Assembly: GCF_958450345.1 (NCBI RefSeq)
Contig: NC_088784.1
Coordinates: forward strand, 48,166,870 to 48,230,869
Length of the DNA stretch: 64,000 bases
Reading direction: 5' to 3'
Source of the DNA: Calliphora vicina
Taxonomy: Eukaryota > Arthropoda > Insecta > Diptera > Calliphoridae
Shown here one piece after another: positions 23,131 through 36,510 of the stretch (its first letter is position 1; each line of letters begins with the position of its first letter). A program made the position numbers and the translations under genes. The notes under the pieces were generated by a model that did no database searches, had not been told where the DNA came from, and saw only the letters and a list, made by a program, of their open reading frames with translations.

Positions 23131-23705
23131 TTATATTAGCTTCCTAGCTCTTTATGGCCTTTTAAAATTGCGATTTATATGAAGTCGTTAAAAACTGGGG
23201 TAATTTTGGGACATTTTTCGAAAAATTTCCGATATACCTGCATATATATCGGGCACTATTTATGCTAGCTACTTAAGTTATACCTTGTTAGAAAGCTACA
23301 ATCCCATGCAATCCAAATATATAGAAAAATGAGTTTCCTAGCTCTTTAGCGGCCTTTAGAATTGCGATTTATATGAAGTCGTTAAAAACTGGGGTAATTT
23401 TGGGACATTTTTCGAAAAATGTCTGATATACCCGCATATATACCGGGTACTATTTATGCTAGCTACTTAAGTTATACCTTGTTAGAAAGCTACAATCTCA
23501 TGCAATCCAAATATAAAAAAATTTAGCTTCCTAGCTCTTTAGGGCCTTTTAAAATTGCGATTTATATGAAGTCGTTAAAAACTGGGGTAATTTTGGGACA
23601 TTTTGCGAAAAATGTCCGATATACCCGCATATATATCGGGTACTATTTATGCTAGCTACTTAAGTTATACCTTGTTAGAAAGCTACAACCTCATGCAATC
23701 CAAAT

Positions 23706-24755
23706 TTAGAAAGGTACAATCTCATGCAATCCAAATATAAAAAAAAATTAGCTTCCTAGCTCTTTAGGGCCTTTTAAAATTTCGATTAATATGAAGTCGT
23801 TAAAAACTGGTGTAATTTTGGGACATTTTGCGAAAAATGTCCGATATACCCGCATATATATCGGGTACTATTTATGCTAGCTACTTAAGTTATACCTTGT
23901 TAGAAAGCTACAATCTCATGCAATCCAAATTTAAAAATAATTAGCTTCCTAGCTCTTTATGGCCTTTTAAAATTGCGATTTATATGAAGTCGTTAAAAAC
24001 TGGGGTAATTTTGGGACATTTTTCGAAAAATGTCCGATATACCCGCATATATATCGGGTACTATTTATGCTAGCTACTTAAGTTATACCTTGTTAGAAAG
24101 CTACAACCTCATGCAATCCAAATTTAAAAATAATTAGCTTCCTAGCTCTTTATGGCCTTTTAAAATTGCGCTTTATATGAAGTCGTTAAAAACTGGGGTA
24201 ATTTTGGGACATTTTTCGAAAAATGTCCGATATACCCGCATATATATCGGGTACTATTTATGCTAGCTACTTAAGTTATACCTTGTTAGAAAGCTACAAT
24301 CTCATGCAATCCAAATATAAAAAAATGAGTTTCCTAGCTCTTTAGCGGCCTTTAGAATTGCGATTTATATGAAGTCGTTAAAAACTGGGGTAATTTTGGG
24401 ACATTTTTCGAAAAATGTCTGATATACCCGCATATATATCGGGTACTATTTATGCTAGCTACTTAAATTATGCCTTGTTAGAAAGCTACAATCTCATGCA
24501 ATCCAAATTTAAAAATAATTAGCTTCCTAGCTCTTTAGGGGCCTTTAGAATTGCGATTTATATGAAGTCGTTAAAAGCTGGGGTAATTTTGGGACATTTT
24601 TCGAAAAATTTCCGATATACCTGCATATATATCGGGTACTATTTATGCTAGCTACTTAAGTTATACCTTGTTAGAAAGCTACAATCTCATGCAATCCAAA
24701 TATAAAAAAATGAGTTTCCTAGCTCTTTAGCGGCCTTTAGAATTGCGATTTATAT
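23706..24755 (+). repeat. 1625-bp offset duplication, copy 2
   Basis: Partner of 22081-23130. It continues normally into atatgaagtcg where the first copy is truncated, so this copy shows the intact unit. The separating 575 bp carries a class H unit (cgggcac at 23254). Confidence 0.83.
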
Positions 24756-25039
24756 GAAGTCGTTAAAAACTGGGGTAATTTTGTGACATTTTTCGAAAAA
24801 TGTCTGATATACCCGCATATATATCGGGTACTATTTATGCTAGCTACTTAAATTATGCCTTGTTAGAAAGCTACAATCTCATGCAATCCAAATTTAAAAA
24901 TAATTAGCTTCCTAGCTCTTTAGGGCCTTTTAAAATTGCGATTTATATGAAGTCGTTAAAAACTGGTGTAATTTTGGGACATTTTGCGAAAAATGTCCGA
25001 TATACCCGCATATATATCGGGTACTATTGATGCTAGCTA

Positions 25040-25812
25040 CTTAAGTTATACCTTAAGCTACAATATCATGCAATCCAAATTTAAAAATAATTAGCTTCCT
25101 AGCTCTTTAGGGGCCTTTAGAATTGCGATTTATATGAAGTCGTTAAAAGCTGGGGTAATTTTGGGAAATTTTTCGAAAAATGTCCGATATACCCGCATAT
25201 ATATCGGGTACTATTTATGCTAGCTACTTAAGTTATACCTTGTCAGAAAGCTACAATCTCATGCAATCCAAATTTAAAAATAATTAGCTTCCTAGCTCTT
25301 TAGGGGCCTTTAGAATTGCGATTTATATGAAGTCGTTAAAAACTGGGGTAATTTTGGGATATACCCGCATATATATCGGGTACTATTTATGCTAGCTACT
25401 TAAGTTATACCTTGTTAGAAAGCTACAATCTCATGCAATCCAAATATAAAAAAATTTAGCTTCCTAGCTCTTTAGGGCCTTTTAAAATTGCGATTTATAT
25501 GAAGTCGTTAAAAACTGGGGTAATTTTGGGACATTTTGCGAAAAATGTCCGATATACCCGCATATATATCGGGTACTATTTATGCTAGCTTCTTAAGTTA
25601 TACCTTGTTAGAAAGCTACAACCTCGTGCAATCCAAATTTAAAAATAATTAGCTTCCTAGCTCTTTATGGCCTTTTAAAATTGCGATTTATATGAAGTCG
25701 TTAAAAACTGGGGTAATTTTGGGACATTTTGCGAAAAATGTCCGATATACCCGCATATATATCGGGTACTATTTATGCTAGCTACTTAAGTTATACCTTG
25801 TTAGAAAGCTAC
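25040..25812 (+). repeat. Block shared with ~32.78-33.55 kb (offset 7742 bp)
   Basis: Shared marks in order are ccttaagctacaatatc (25053 and 32795), the palindrome-loss junction (25358 and 33100), a D unit and gctagcttcttaag with acaacctc. The right-hand partner has gaagtcattaaa where this copy has gaagtcgttaaa, and this copy has a private acctcgtgc. Confidence 0.78.
25043..25070 (+). repeat. Six-base deletion variant ccttaagctacaatatc
   Basis: The usual ccttgttagaaagctac is shortened to ccttaagctac and is always coupled to aatatcatg for aatctcatg. It is seen at 25053, 32052, 32795, 34867, 36556, 37299, 39179, 42588, 43331, 44827, 47093, 48918, 49105, 52537, 54640 and 58072, never in the first 25 kb. 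It is therefore a useful tag of the blocks amplified in the right part. Confidence 0.9.
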
Positions 25813-27740
25813 AATCTCATGCAATCCAAATATAAAAAAAAATTAGCTTCCTAGCTCTTTAGGGCCTTTTGAAATTTCGATTTATATGAAGTCGTTAAAA
25901 ACTGGTGTAATTTTGGGACATTTTGCGAAAAATGTCCGATATACCCGCATATATATCGGGTACTATTTATGCTAGCTTCTTATGTTATACCTTGTTAGAA
26001 AGCTACAACCTCATGCAATCCAAATTTAAAAATAATTAGCTTCCTAGCTCTTTATGGCCTTTTAAAATTGCGATTTATATGAAGTCGTTAAAAACTGGGG
26101 TAATTTTGGGACATTTTGCGAAAAATGTCCAATATACCCCCATATATATCGGGTACTATTTATGCTAGCTACTTAAGTTATACCTTGTTAGAAAGCTACA
26201 ATCTCATGCAATCCAAATATAAAAAAAAATTAGCTTCCTAGCTCTTTAGGGCCTTTTAAAATTTCGATTTATATGAAGTCGTTAAAAACTGCTGTAATTT
26301 TGTGACATTTTGCGAAAAATGTCCGATATACCCGCATATATATCGGGTACTATTGATGCTAGCTACTTAAGTTATACCTTGTTAGAAAGCTACAATCTCA
26401 TGCAATCCAAATTTAAAAATAATTAGCTTCCTAGCTCTTTAGGGGCCTTTAGAATTGCGATTTATATGAAGTCGTTAGAAAGCTACAATATCATGCAATC
26501 CAAATATAAAAAACTGAGTTTCCTAGCTCTTAAGCGGCCTTTAGAATTGCGATTTATATGAAGTCGTTAAAAACTGGGGTAATTTTGTGACATTTTTCGA
26601 AAAATGTCCGATATACCCGCATATATATCGGGTACTATTTATGCTAGCTACTTAAGTTATACCTTGTTAGAAAGCTACAATCTCATGCAATCCAAATATA
26701 AAAAAATTTAGCTTCCTAGCTCTTTAGGGCCTTTTAAAATTGCGATTTATATGAAGTCGTTAAAAACTGGGGTAATTTTGGGACATTTTGCGAAAAATGT
26801 CCGATATACCCGCATATATATCGGGTACTATTTATGCTAGCTACTTAAGTTATACCTTGTTAGAAAGCTACAACCTCATGCAATCCAAATTTAAAAATAA
26901 TTAGCTCTTTATGGCCTTTTAAAATTGCGCTTTATATGAAGTCGTTAAAAGCTGGGGTAATTTTGGGAAATTTTTCGAAAAATGTCCGATATACCCGCAT
27001 ATATATCGGGTACTATTTATGCTAGCTACTTAAGTTATACCTTGTCAGAAAGCTACAATCTCATGCAATTCAAATTTAAAAATAATTAGCTTCCTAGGTC
27101 TTTAGAATTGCGATTTATATGAAGTCGTTAAAAACTGGGGTAATTTTGGGACATTTTTCGAAAAATGTCCGATATACCCGCATATATATCGGGTACTATT
27201 TATGCTAGCTACTTAAGTTATACCTTGTTAGAAAGCAACAATCTCATGCAATCCAAATTTAAAAATAATTAGCTTCCTAGCTCTTTATGGCCTTTTAAAA
27301 TTGCGATTTATATGAAGTCGTTAAAATCTGGGGTAATTTTGGGACATTTTGCGAAAAATTTCCGATATACCCGCATATATATCGGGTACTATTTATGCTA
27401 GCTACTTAAGTTATACCTTGTTAGAAAGCTACAATCCCATGCAATCCAAATATATAGAAAAATGAGTTTCCTAGCTCTTTAGCGGCCTTTAGAATTGCGA
27501 TTTATATGAAGTCGTTAAAAACTGGGGTAATTTTGGGACATTTTTCGAAAAATGTCTGATATACCCGCATATATACCGGGTACTATTTATGCTAGCTACT
27601 TAAATTATACCTTGTTAGAAAGCTACAATCTCATGCAATCCAAATTTAAGTTATACCTTGTTAGAAAGCTACAATCTCATGCAATCCAAATATAAAAAAA
27701 TTTAGCTTCCTAGCTCTTTAGGGCCTTTTAAAATTGCGAT
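25813..27740 (+). repeat. Mixed satellite units with two truncated units
   Basis: Mainly D, E, F and H-related units. Near 26476 gaagtcgtta is joined to gaaagctac, deleting about 100 bp between two gtta copies. Near 26902 ttagctctttatgg lacks the eight bases between two tagct copies. Private changes include ttcttatgttatacc, ccaatataccccc and actgctgtaa. A 46-bp partial duplication lies at 27604-27695. Confidence 0.82.
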
Positions 27741-30646
27741 TTATATGAAGTCGTTAAAAACTGGGGTAATTTTGGGACATTTTGCGAAAAATGTCCGATA
27801 TACCCGCATATATATCGGGTACTATTTATGCTAGCTACTTAAGTTATACCTTGTTAGAAAGCTACAATCTCATGCAATCCAAATATAAAAAAATGAGTTT
27901 CCTAGCTCTTTAGCGGCCTTTAGAATTGCGATTTATATTTATATTAGCTTCCTAGCTCTTTATGGCCTTTTAAAATTGCGATTTATATGAAGTCATTAAA
28001 AACTGGGGTAATTTTGGGACATTTTGCGAAAAATGTCCGATATACCCGCATATATATCGGGTACTATTTATGCTAGCTACTTAAGTTATACCTTGTTAGA
28101 AAGCCACAATCTCATGCAATCCAAATATAAAAAAATTTAGCTTCCTAGCTCTTTAGGGCCTTTTAAAATTGCGATTTATATGAAGTCGTTAAAAACTGGG
28201 GTAATTTTGGGACATTTTGCGAAAAATGTCCGATATACCCGCATATATATCGGGTACTATTTATGCTAGCTACTTAAGTTATACCTTGTTAGAAAGCTAC
28301 AACCTCATGCAATCCAAATTTAGAAAGGTACAATCTCATGCAATCCAAATATAAAAAAAATTAGCTTCCTAGCTCTTTAGGGCCTTTTAAAATTTCGATT
28401 AATATGAAGTCGTTAAAAACTGGTGTAATTTTGGGACATTTTGCGAAAAATTAGCTACAATCTCATGCAATCCAAATTTAAAAATAATTAGCTTCCTAGC
28501 TCTTTAGGGGCCTTTAGAATTGCGATTTATATGAAGTCGTTAAAAGCTGGGGTAATTTTGGGACATTTTTCGAAAAATTTCCGATATACCTGCATATATA
28601 TCGGGTACTATTTATGCTAGCTACTTAAGTTATACCTTGTTAGAAAGGTACAATCTCATGCAATGCAAATATAAAAAAAAATTAGCTTCCTAGCTCTTTA
28701 GGGCCTTTTAAAATATCGATTAATATGAAGTCGTTAAAAACTGGTGTAATTTTGGGACATTTTGCGAAAAATGTCCGATATACCCGCATATATATCGGGT
28801 ACTATTTATGCTAGCTACTTAAGTTATACCTTGTTAGAAAGCTACAATCTCATGCAATCCAAATTTAAAAATAATTAGCTTCCTAGCTCTTTATGGCCTT
28901 TTAAAATTGCGATTTATATGAAGTCGTTAAAAACTGGGGTAATTTTGGGACATTTTTCGAAAAATGTCCGATATACCCGCATATATATCGGGTACTATTT
29001 ATGCTAGCTACTTAAGTTATACCTTGTTAGAAAGCTACAACCTCATGCAATCCAAATTTAAAAATAATTAGCTTCCTAGCTCTTTATGGCCTTTTAAAAT
29101 TGCGCTTTATATGAAGTCGTTAAAAACTGGGGTAATTTTGGGACATTTTGCGAAAAATGTCCGATATACCCGCATATATATCGGGTACTATTTATGCTAG
29201 CTACTTAAGTTATACCTTGTTAGAAAGCTACAATCTCATGCAATCCAAATATAAAAAAATGAGTTTCCTAGCTCTTTAGCGGCCTTTAGAATTGCGATTT
29301 ATATTTATATTAGCTTCCTAGCTCTTTATGGCCTTTTAAAATTGCGATTTATATGAAGTCGTTAAAAACTGGGGTAATTTTGGGACATTTTGCGAAAAAT
29401 GTCCGATATACCCGCATATATATCGGGTACTATTTATGCTAGCTACTTAAGTTATACCTTGTTAGAAAGCCACAATCTCATGCAATCCAAATATAAAAAA
29501 ATTTAGCTTCCTAGCTCTTTAGGGCCTTTTAAAATTGCGATTTATATGAAGTCGTTAAAAACTGGGGTAATTTTGGGACATTTTGCGAAAAATGTCCGAT
29601 ATACCCGCATATATATCGGGTACTATTTATGCTAGCTACTTAAGTTATACCTTGTTAGAAAGCTACAACCTCATGCAATCCAAATTTAGAAAGGTACAAT
29701 CTCATGCAATCCAAATATAAAAAAAATTAGCTTCCTAGCTCTTTAGGGCCTTTTAAAATTTCGATTAATATGAAGTCGTTAAAAACTGGTGTAATTTTGG
29801 GACATTTTGCGAAAAATTAGCTACAATCTCATGCAATCCAAATTTAAAAATAATTAGCTTCCTAGCTCTTTAGGGGCCTTTAGAATTGCGATTTATATGA
29901 AGTCGTTAAAAGCTGGGGTAATTTTGGGACATTTTTCGAAAAATTTCCGATATACCTGCATATATATCTGGTACTATTTATGCTAGCTACTTAAGTTATA
30001 CCTTGTTAGAAAGGTACAATCTCATGCAATGCAAATATAAAAAAAAAATTAGCTTCCTAGCTCTTTAGGGCCTTTTAAAATATCGATTAATATGAAGTCG
30101 TTAAAAACTGGTGTAATTTTGGGACATTTTGCGAAAAATGTCCGATATACCCGCATATATATCGGGTACTATTTATGCTAGCTACTTAAGTTATACCTTG
30201 TTAGAAAGCTACAATCTCATGCAATCCAAATTTAAAAATAATTAGCTTCCTAGCTCTTTATGGCCTTTTAAAATTGCGATTTATATGAAGTCGTTAAAAA
30301 CTGGGGTAATTTTGGGACATTTTTCGAAAAATGTCCGATATACCCGCATATATATCGGGTACTATTTATGCTAGCTACTTAAGTTATACCTTGTTAGAAA
30401 GCTACAACCTCATGCAATCCAAATTTAAAAATAATTAGCTTCCTAGCTCTTTATGGCCTTTTAAAATTGCGCTTTATATGAAGTCGTTAAAAACTGGGGT
30501 AATTTTGGGACATTTTGCGAAAAATGTCCGATATACCCGCATATATATCGGGTACTATTTATGCTAGCTACTTAAGTTATACCTTGTTAGAAAGCTACAA
30601 TCTCATGCAATCCAAATATAAAAAAATGAGTTTCCTAGCTCTTTAG
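27741..30646 (+). repeat. 1366-bp tandem duplication
   Basis: Period marks are atttatatttatattagc (27931 and 29297), agaaaggtac (28322 and 29688), gaaaaattagctac (28451 and about 29816) and gcaatgcaaatat. The two copies are nearly alike; private changes are gaagtcattaaa at 27995 in the first and ctggtactat plus an extra A in the second. The repeat begins where attgcgattt and attgcgcttt differ and ends at agcggcc versus agggcc. Confidence 0.86.
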
Positions 30647-33600
30647 GGCCTTTTAAAATTGCGATTTATATGAAGTCGTTAAAAACTGCGGTAATTTTGG
30701 GACATTTTGCGAAAAATGTCCGATATACCCGCATATATATCGGGTACTATTTATGCTAGCTACTTAAGTTATACCTTGTTAATGCAAATATAAAAAAAAA
30801 TTAGCTTCCTAGCTCTTTAGGGCCTTTTAAAATTTCGATTAATATGAAGTCGTTAAAAACTGGTGTAATTTTGGGACATTTTGCGAAAAATGTCCGATAT
30901 ACCCACATATATATCGGGTACTATTTATGCTAGCTACTTAAGTTATACCTTGTTAGAAAGCTACAATCTCATGCAATCCAAATTTAAAAATAATTAGCTT
31001 CCTAGCTCTTTATGGCCTTTTAAAATTGCGATTTATATGAAGTCGTTAAAAACTGGGGTAATTTTGGGACATTTTTCGAAAAATGTCCGATATACCCGCA
31101 TATATATCGGGTACTATTTATGCTAGCTACTTAAGTTATACCTTGTTAGAAAGCTACAACCTCATGCAATCCAAATTTAAAAATAATTAGCTTCCTAGCT
31201 CTTTATGGCCTTTTGCGAAAAATGTCCGATATACCCGCATATATATCGGGTACTATTTATGCTAGCTACTTAAGTTATACCTTGTTAGAAAGCTACAATC
31301 TCATGCAATCCAAATATAAAAAAATGAGTTTCCTAGCTCTTTAGCGGCCTTTAGAATTGCGATTTATATGAAGTCGTTAAAAACTGGGGTAATTTTGGGA
31401 CATTTTTCGAAAAATGTCTGATATACCCGCATATATATCGGGTACTATTTATGCTAGCTACTTAAATTATGCCTTGTTAGAAAGCTACAATCTCATGCAA
31501 TCCAAATTTAAAAATAATTAGCTTCCTAGCTCTTTAGGGGCCTTTAGAATTGCGATTTATATGAAGTCGTTAAAAGCTGGGGTAATTTTGGGACATTTTT
31601 CGAAAAATTTCCGATATACCTGCATATATATCGGGTACTATTTATGCTAGCTACTTAAGTTATACCTTGTTAGAAAGCTACAATCTCATGCAATCCAAAT
31701 ATAAAAAAATGAGTTTCCTAGCTCTTTAGCGGCCTTTAGAATTGCGATTTATATGAAGTCGTTAAAAACTGGGGTAATTTTGGGACATTTTGCGAAAAAT
31801 GTCCGATATACCCGCATATATATCGGGTACTATTTATGCTAGCTACTTAAGTTATACCTTGTTAGAAAGCTACAATCTCATGCAATCCAAATATAAAAAA
31901 AATTAGCTTCCTAGCTCTTTAGGGCCTTTTAAAATTGCGATTTATATGAAGTCGTTAAAAACTGGTGTAATTTTGGGACATTTTGCGAAAAATGTCCGAT
32001 ATACCCGCATATATATCGGGTACTATTGATGCTAGCTACTTAAGTTATACCTTAAGCTACAATATCATGCAATCCAAATTTAAAAATAATTAGCTTCCTA
32101 GCTCTTTAGGGGCCTTTAGAATTGCGATTTATATGAAGTCGTTAAAAGCTGGGGTAATTTTGGGAAATTTTTCGAAAAATGTCCGATATACCCGCATATA
32201 TATCGGGTACTATTTATGCTAGCTACTTAAGTTATACCTTGTCAGAAAGCTACAATCTCATGCAATCCAAATTTAAAAATAATTAGCTTCCTAGCTCTTT
32301 AGGGGCCTTTAGAATTGCGATTTATATGAAGTCGTTAAAAACTGGGGTAATTTTGGGATATACCCGCATATATATCGGGTACTATTTATGCTAGCTACTT
32401 AAGTTATACCTTGTTAGAAAGCTACAATCTCATGCAATCCAAATTTAAAAATAATTAGCTTCCTAGCTCTTTAGGGGCCTTTAGAATTGCGATTTATATG
32501 AAGTCGTTAAAAGCTGGGGTAATTTTGGGACATTTTTCGAAAAATTTCCGATATACCTGCATATATATCGGGTACTATTTATGCTAGCTACTTAAGTTAT
32601 ACCTTGTTAGAAAGCTACAATCTCATGCAATCCAAATATAAAAAAATGAGTTTCCTAGCTCTTTAGGGCCTTTAGAATTGCGATTTATATGAAGTCGTTA
32701 AAAACTGGGGTAATTTTGGGACATTTTGCGAAAAATGTCCGATATACCCGCATATATATCGGGTACTATTTATGCTAGCTACTTAAGTTATACCTTAAGC
32801 TACAATATCATGCAATCCAAATTTAAAAATAATTAGCTTCCTAGCTCTTTAGGGGCCTTTAGAATTGCGATTTATATGAAGTCGTTAAAAGCTGGGGTAA
32901 TTTTGGGAAATTTTTCGAAAAATGTCCGATATACCCGCATATATATCGGGTACTATTTATGCTAGCTACTTAAGTTATACCTTGTCAGAAAGCTACAATC
33001 TCATGCAATCCAAATTTAAAAATAATTAGCTTCCTAGCTCTTTAGGGGCCTTTAGAATTGCGATTTATATGAAGTCGTTAAAAACTGGGGTAATTTTGGG
33101 ATATACCCGCATATATATCGGGTACTATTTATGCTAGCTACTTAAGTTATACCTTGTTAGAAAGCTACAATCTCATGCAATCCAAATATAAAAAAATTTA
33201 GCTTCCTAGCTCTTTAGGGCCTTTTAAAATTGCGATTTATATGAAGTCATTAAAAACTGGGGTAATTTTGGGACATTTTGCGAAAAATGTCCGATATACC
33301 CGCATATATATCGGGTACTATTTATGCTAGCTTCTTAAGTTATACCTTGTTAGAAAGCTACAACCTCATGCAATCCAAATTTAAAAATAATTAGCTTCCT
33401 AGCTCTTTATGGCCTTTTAAAATTGCGATTTATATGAAGTCGTTAAAAACTGGGGTAATTTTGGGACATTTTGCGAAAAATGTCCGATATACCCGCATAT
33501 ATATCGGGTACTATTTATGCTAGCTACTTAAGTTATACCTTGTTAGAAAGCTACAACCTCATGCAATCCAAATTTAAAAATAATTAGCTTCCTAGCTCTT

Positions 33601-34160
33601 TAGGGGCCTTTAGAATTGCGATTTATATGAAGTCGTTAAAAACTGGGGTAATTTTGGGATATACCCGCATATATATCGGGTACTATTTATGCTAGCTACT
33701 TAAGTTATACCTTGTTAGAAAGCTACAATCTCATGCAATCCAAATATAAAAAAATTTAGCTTCCTAGCTCTTTAGGGCCTTTTAAAATTGCGATTTATAT
33801 GAAGTCGTTAAAAACTGGGGTAATTTTGGGACATTTTGCGAAAAATGTCCGATATACCCGCATATATATCGGGTACTATTTATGCTAGCTTCTTAAGTTA
33901 TACCTTGTTAGAAAGCTACAACCTCATGCAATCCAAATTTAAAAATAATTAGCTTCCTAGCTCTTTATGGCCTTTTAAAATTGCGATTTATATGAAGTCG
34001 TTAAAAACTGGGGTAATTTTGGGACATTTTGCGAAAAATGTCCGATATACCCGCATATATATCGGGTACTATTTATGCTAGCTACTTAAGTTATACCTTG
34101 TTAGAAAGCTACAACCTCATGCAATCCAAATTTAAAAATAATTAGCTTCCTAGCTCTTTA
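29730..34160 (+). repeat. Large segmental copy, left partner (offset 10.2-10.5 kb)
   Basis: Matches about 39895-44696. Left of 30779 the offset is 10164 or 10165 bp; right of it the offset is 10536 bp, because this copy lacks 372 bp at the junction ccttgttaatgcaaat. Shared rare marks include actgcggtaa (30685 and 40849), acccacatat (30901 and 41437), tggccttttgcgaaaa (31215 and 41751) and ccttaagctac (32052 and 42588). The match breaks at aggggcc versus atggcc. Confidence 0.87.
31997..33728 (+). repeat. Block repeated at 36501-38232 (offset 4504 bp)
   Basis: Marks at 32052, 32357, 32795, 33100, 33249 (gaagtcattaaa) and 33658 recur at 36556, 36861, 37299, 37604, 37753 and 38162. The left edge is set by aaatgtccg versus aaatttccg, the right edge by acaatctc versus acaacctc. 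Confidence 0.85.
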
Positions 34161-36510
34161 GGGGCCTTTAGAATTGCGATTTATATGAAGTCGTTAAAAG
34201 CTGGGGTAATTTTGGGACATTTTTCGAAAAATTTCCGATATACCTGCATATATATCGGGTACTATTTATGCTAGCTACTTAAATTATGCCTTGTTAGAAA
34301 GCTACAATCTCATGCAATCCAAATTTAAAAATAATTAGCTTCCTAGCTCTTTAGGGGCCTTTAGAATTGCGATTTATATGAAGTCGTTAAAAGCTGGGGT
34401 AATTTTGGGACATTTTTCGAAAAATTTCCGATATACCTGCATATATATCGGGTACTATTTATGCTAGCTACTTAAGTTATACCTTGTTAGAAAGCTACAA
34501 TCTCATGCAATCCAAATATAAAAAAATGAGTTTCCTAGCTCTTTAGCGGCCTTTAGAATTGCGATTTATATGAAGTCGTTAAAAACTGGGGTAATTTTGG
34601 GACATTTTTCGAAAAATTTCCGATATACCTGCATATATATCGGGTACTATTTATGCTAGCTACTTAAGTTATACCTTGTTAGAAAGCTACAATCTCATGC
34701 AATCCAAATATAAAAAAATGAGTTTCCTAGCTCTTTAGGGCCTTTAGAATTGCGATTTATATGAAGTCGTTAAAAACTGGGGTAATTTTGGGACATTTTG
34801 CGAAAAATGTCCGATATACCCGCATATATATCGGGTACTATTTATGCTAGCTACTTAAGTTATACCTTAAGCTACAATATCATGCAATCCAAATTTAAAA
34901 ATAATTAGCTTCCTAGCTCTTTAGGGGCCTTTAGAATTGCGATTTATATGAAGTCGTTAAAAGCTGGGGTAATTTTGGGAAATTTTTCGAAAAATGTCCG
35001 ATATACCCGCATATATATCGGGTACTATTTATGCTAGCTACTTAAGTTATACCTTGTCAGAAAGCTACAATCTCATGCAATCCAAATTTAAAAATAATTA
35101 GCTTCCTAGCTCTTTAGGGGCCTTTAGAATTGCGATTTATATGAAGTCGTTAAAAACTGGGGTAATTTTGGGATATACCCGCATATATATCGGGTACTAT
35201 TTATGCTAGCTACTTAAGTTATACCTTGTTAGAAAGCTACAATCTCATGCAATCCAAATATAAAAAAATTTAGCTTCCTAGCTCTTTAGGGCCTTTTAAA
35301 ATTGCGATTTATATGAAGTCATTAAAAACTGGGGTAATTTTGGGACATTTTGCGAAAAATGTCCGATATACCCGCATATATATCGGGTACTGTTTATGCT
35401 AGCTTCTTAAGTTATACCTTGTTAGAAAGCTACAACCTCATGCAATCCAAATTTAAAAATAATTAGCTTCCTAGCTCTTTATGGCCTTTTAAAATTGCGA
35501 TTTATATGAAGTCGTTAAAAACTGGGGTAATTTTGGGACATTTTGCGAAAAATGTCCGATATACCCGCATATATATCGGGTACTATTTATGCTAGCTACT
35601 TAAGTTATACCTTGTTAGAAAGCTACAACCTCATGCAATCCAAATTTAAAAATAATTAGCTTCCTAGCTCTTTAGGGGCCTTTAGAATTGCGATTTATAT
35701 GAAGTCGTTAAAAACTGGGGTAATTTTGGGATATACCCGCATATATATCGGGTACTATTTATGCTAGCTACTTAAGTTATACCTTGTTAGAAAGCTACAA
35801 TCTCATGCAATCCAAATATAAAAAAATTTAGCTTCCTAGCTCTTTAGGGCCTTTTAAAATTGCGATTTATATGAAGTCGTTAAAAACTGGGGTAATTTTG
35901 GGACATTTTGCGAAAAATGTCCGATATACCCGCATATATATCGGGTACTATTTATGCTAGCTTCTTAAGTTATACCTTGTTAGAAAGCTACAACCTCATG
36001 CAATCCAAATTTAAAAATAATTAGCTTCCTAGCTCTTTATGGCCTTTTAAAATTGCGATTTATATGAAGTCGTTAAAAACTGGGGTAATTTTGGGACATT
36101 TTGCGAAAAATGTCCGATATACCCGCATATATATCGGGTACTATTTATGCTAGCTACTTAAGTTATACCTTGTTAGAAAGCTACAACCTCATGCAATCCA
36201 AATTTAAAAATAATTAGCTTCCTAGCTCTTTAGGGGCCTTTAGAATTGCGATTTATATGAAGTCGTTAAAAGCTGGGGTAATTTTGGGACATTTTTCGAA
36301 AAATTTCCGATATACCTGCATATATATCGGGTACTATTTATGCTAGCTACTTAAATTATGCCTTGTTAGAAAGCTACAATCTCATGCAATCCAAATTTAA
36401 AAATAATTAGCTTCCTAGCTCTTTAGGGGCCTTTAGAATTGCGATTTATATGAAGTCGTTAAAAGCTGGGGTAATTTTGGGACATTTTTCGAAAAATTTC
36501 CGATATACCC
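32514..36510 (+). repeat. 2072-bp tandem duplication
   Basis: Copy 1 runs 32514-34585 and copy 2 34586-36510. Marks at 32795, 33100, 33249 and 33658 recur at 34867, 35172, 35321 and 35730. I noted one clear difference, gtactgttt at about 35392. The pairing ends at acctgc versus acccgc. Together with the 4504-bp offset, this shows a stepwise build-up of the 32-38 kb region. Confidence 0.86.
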
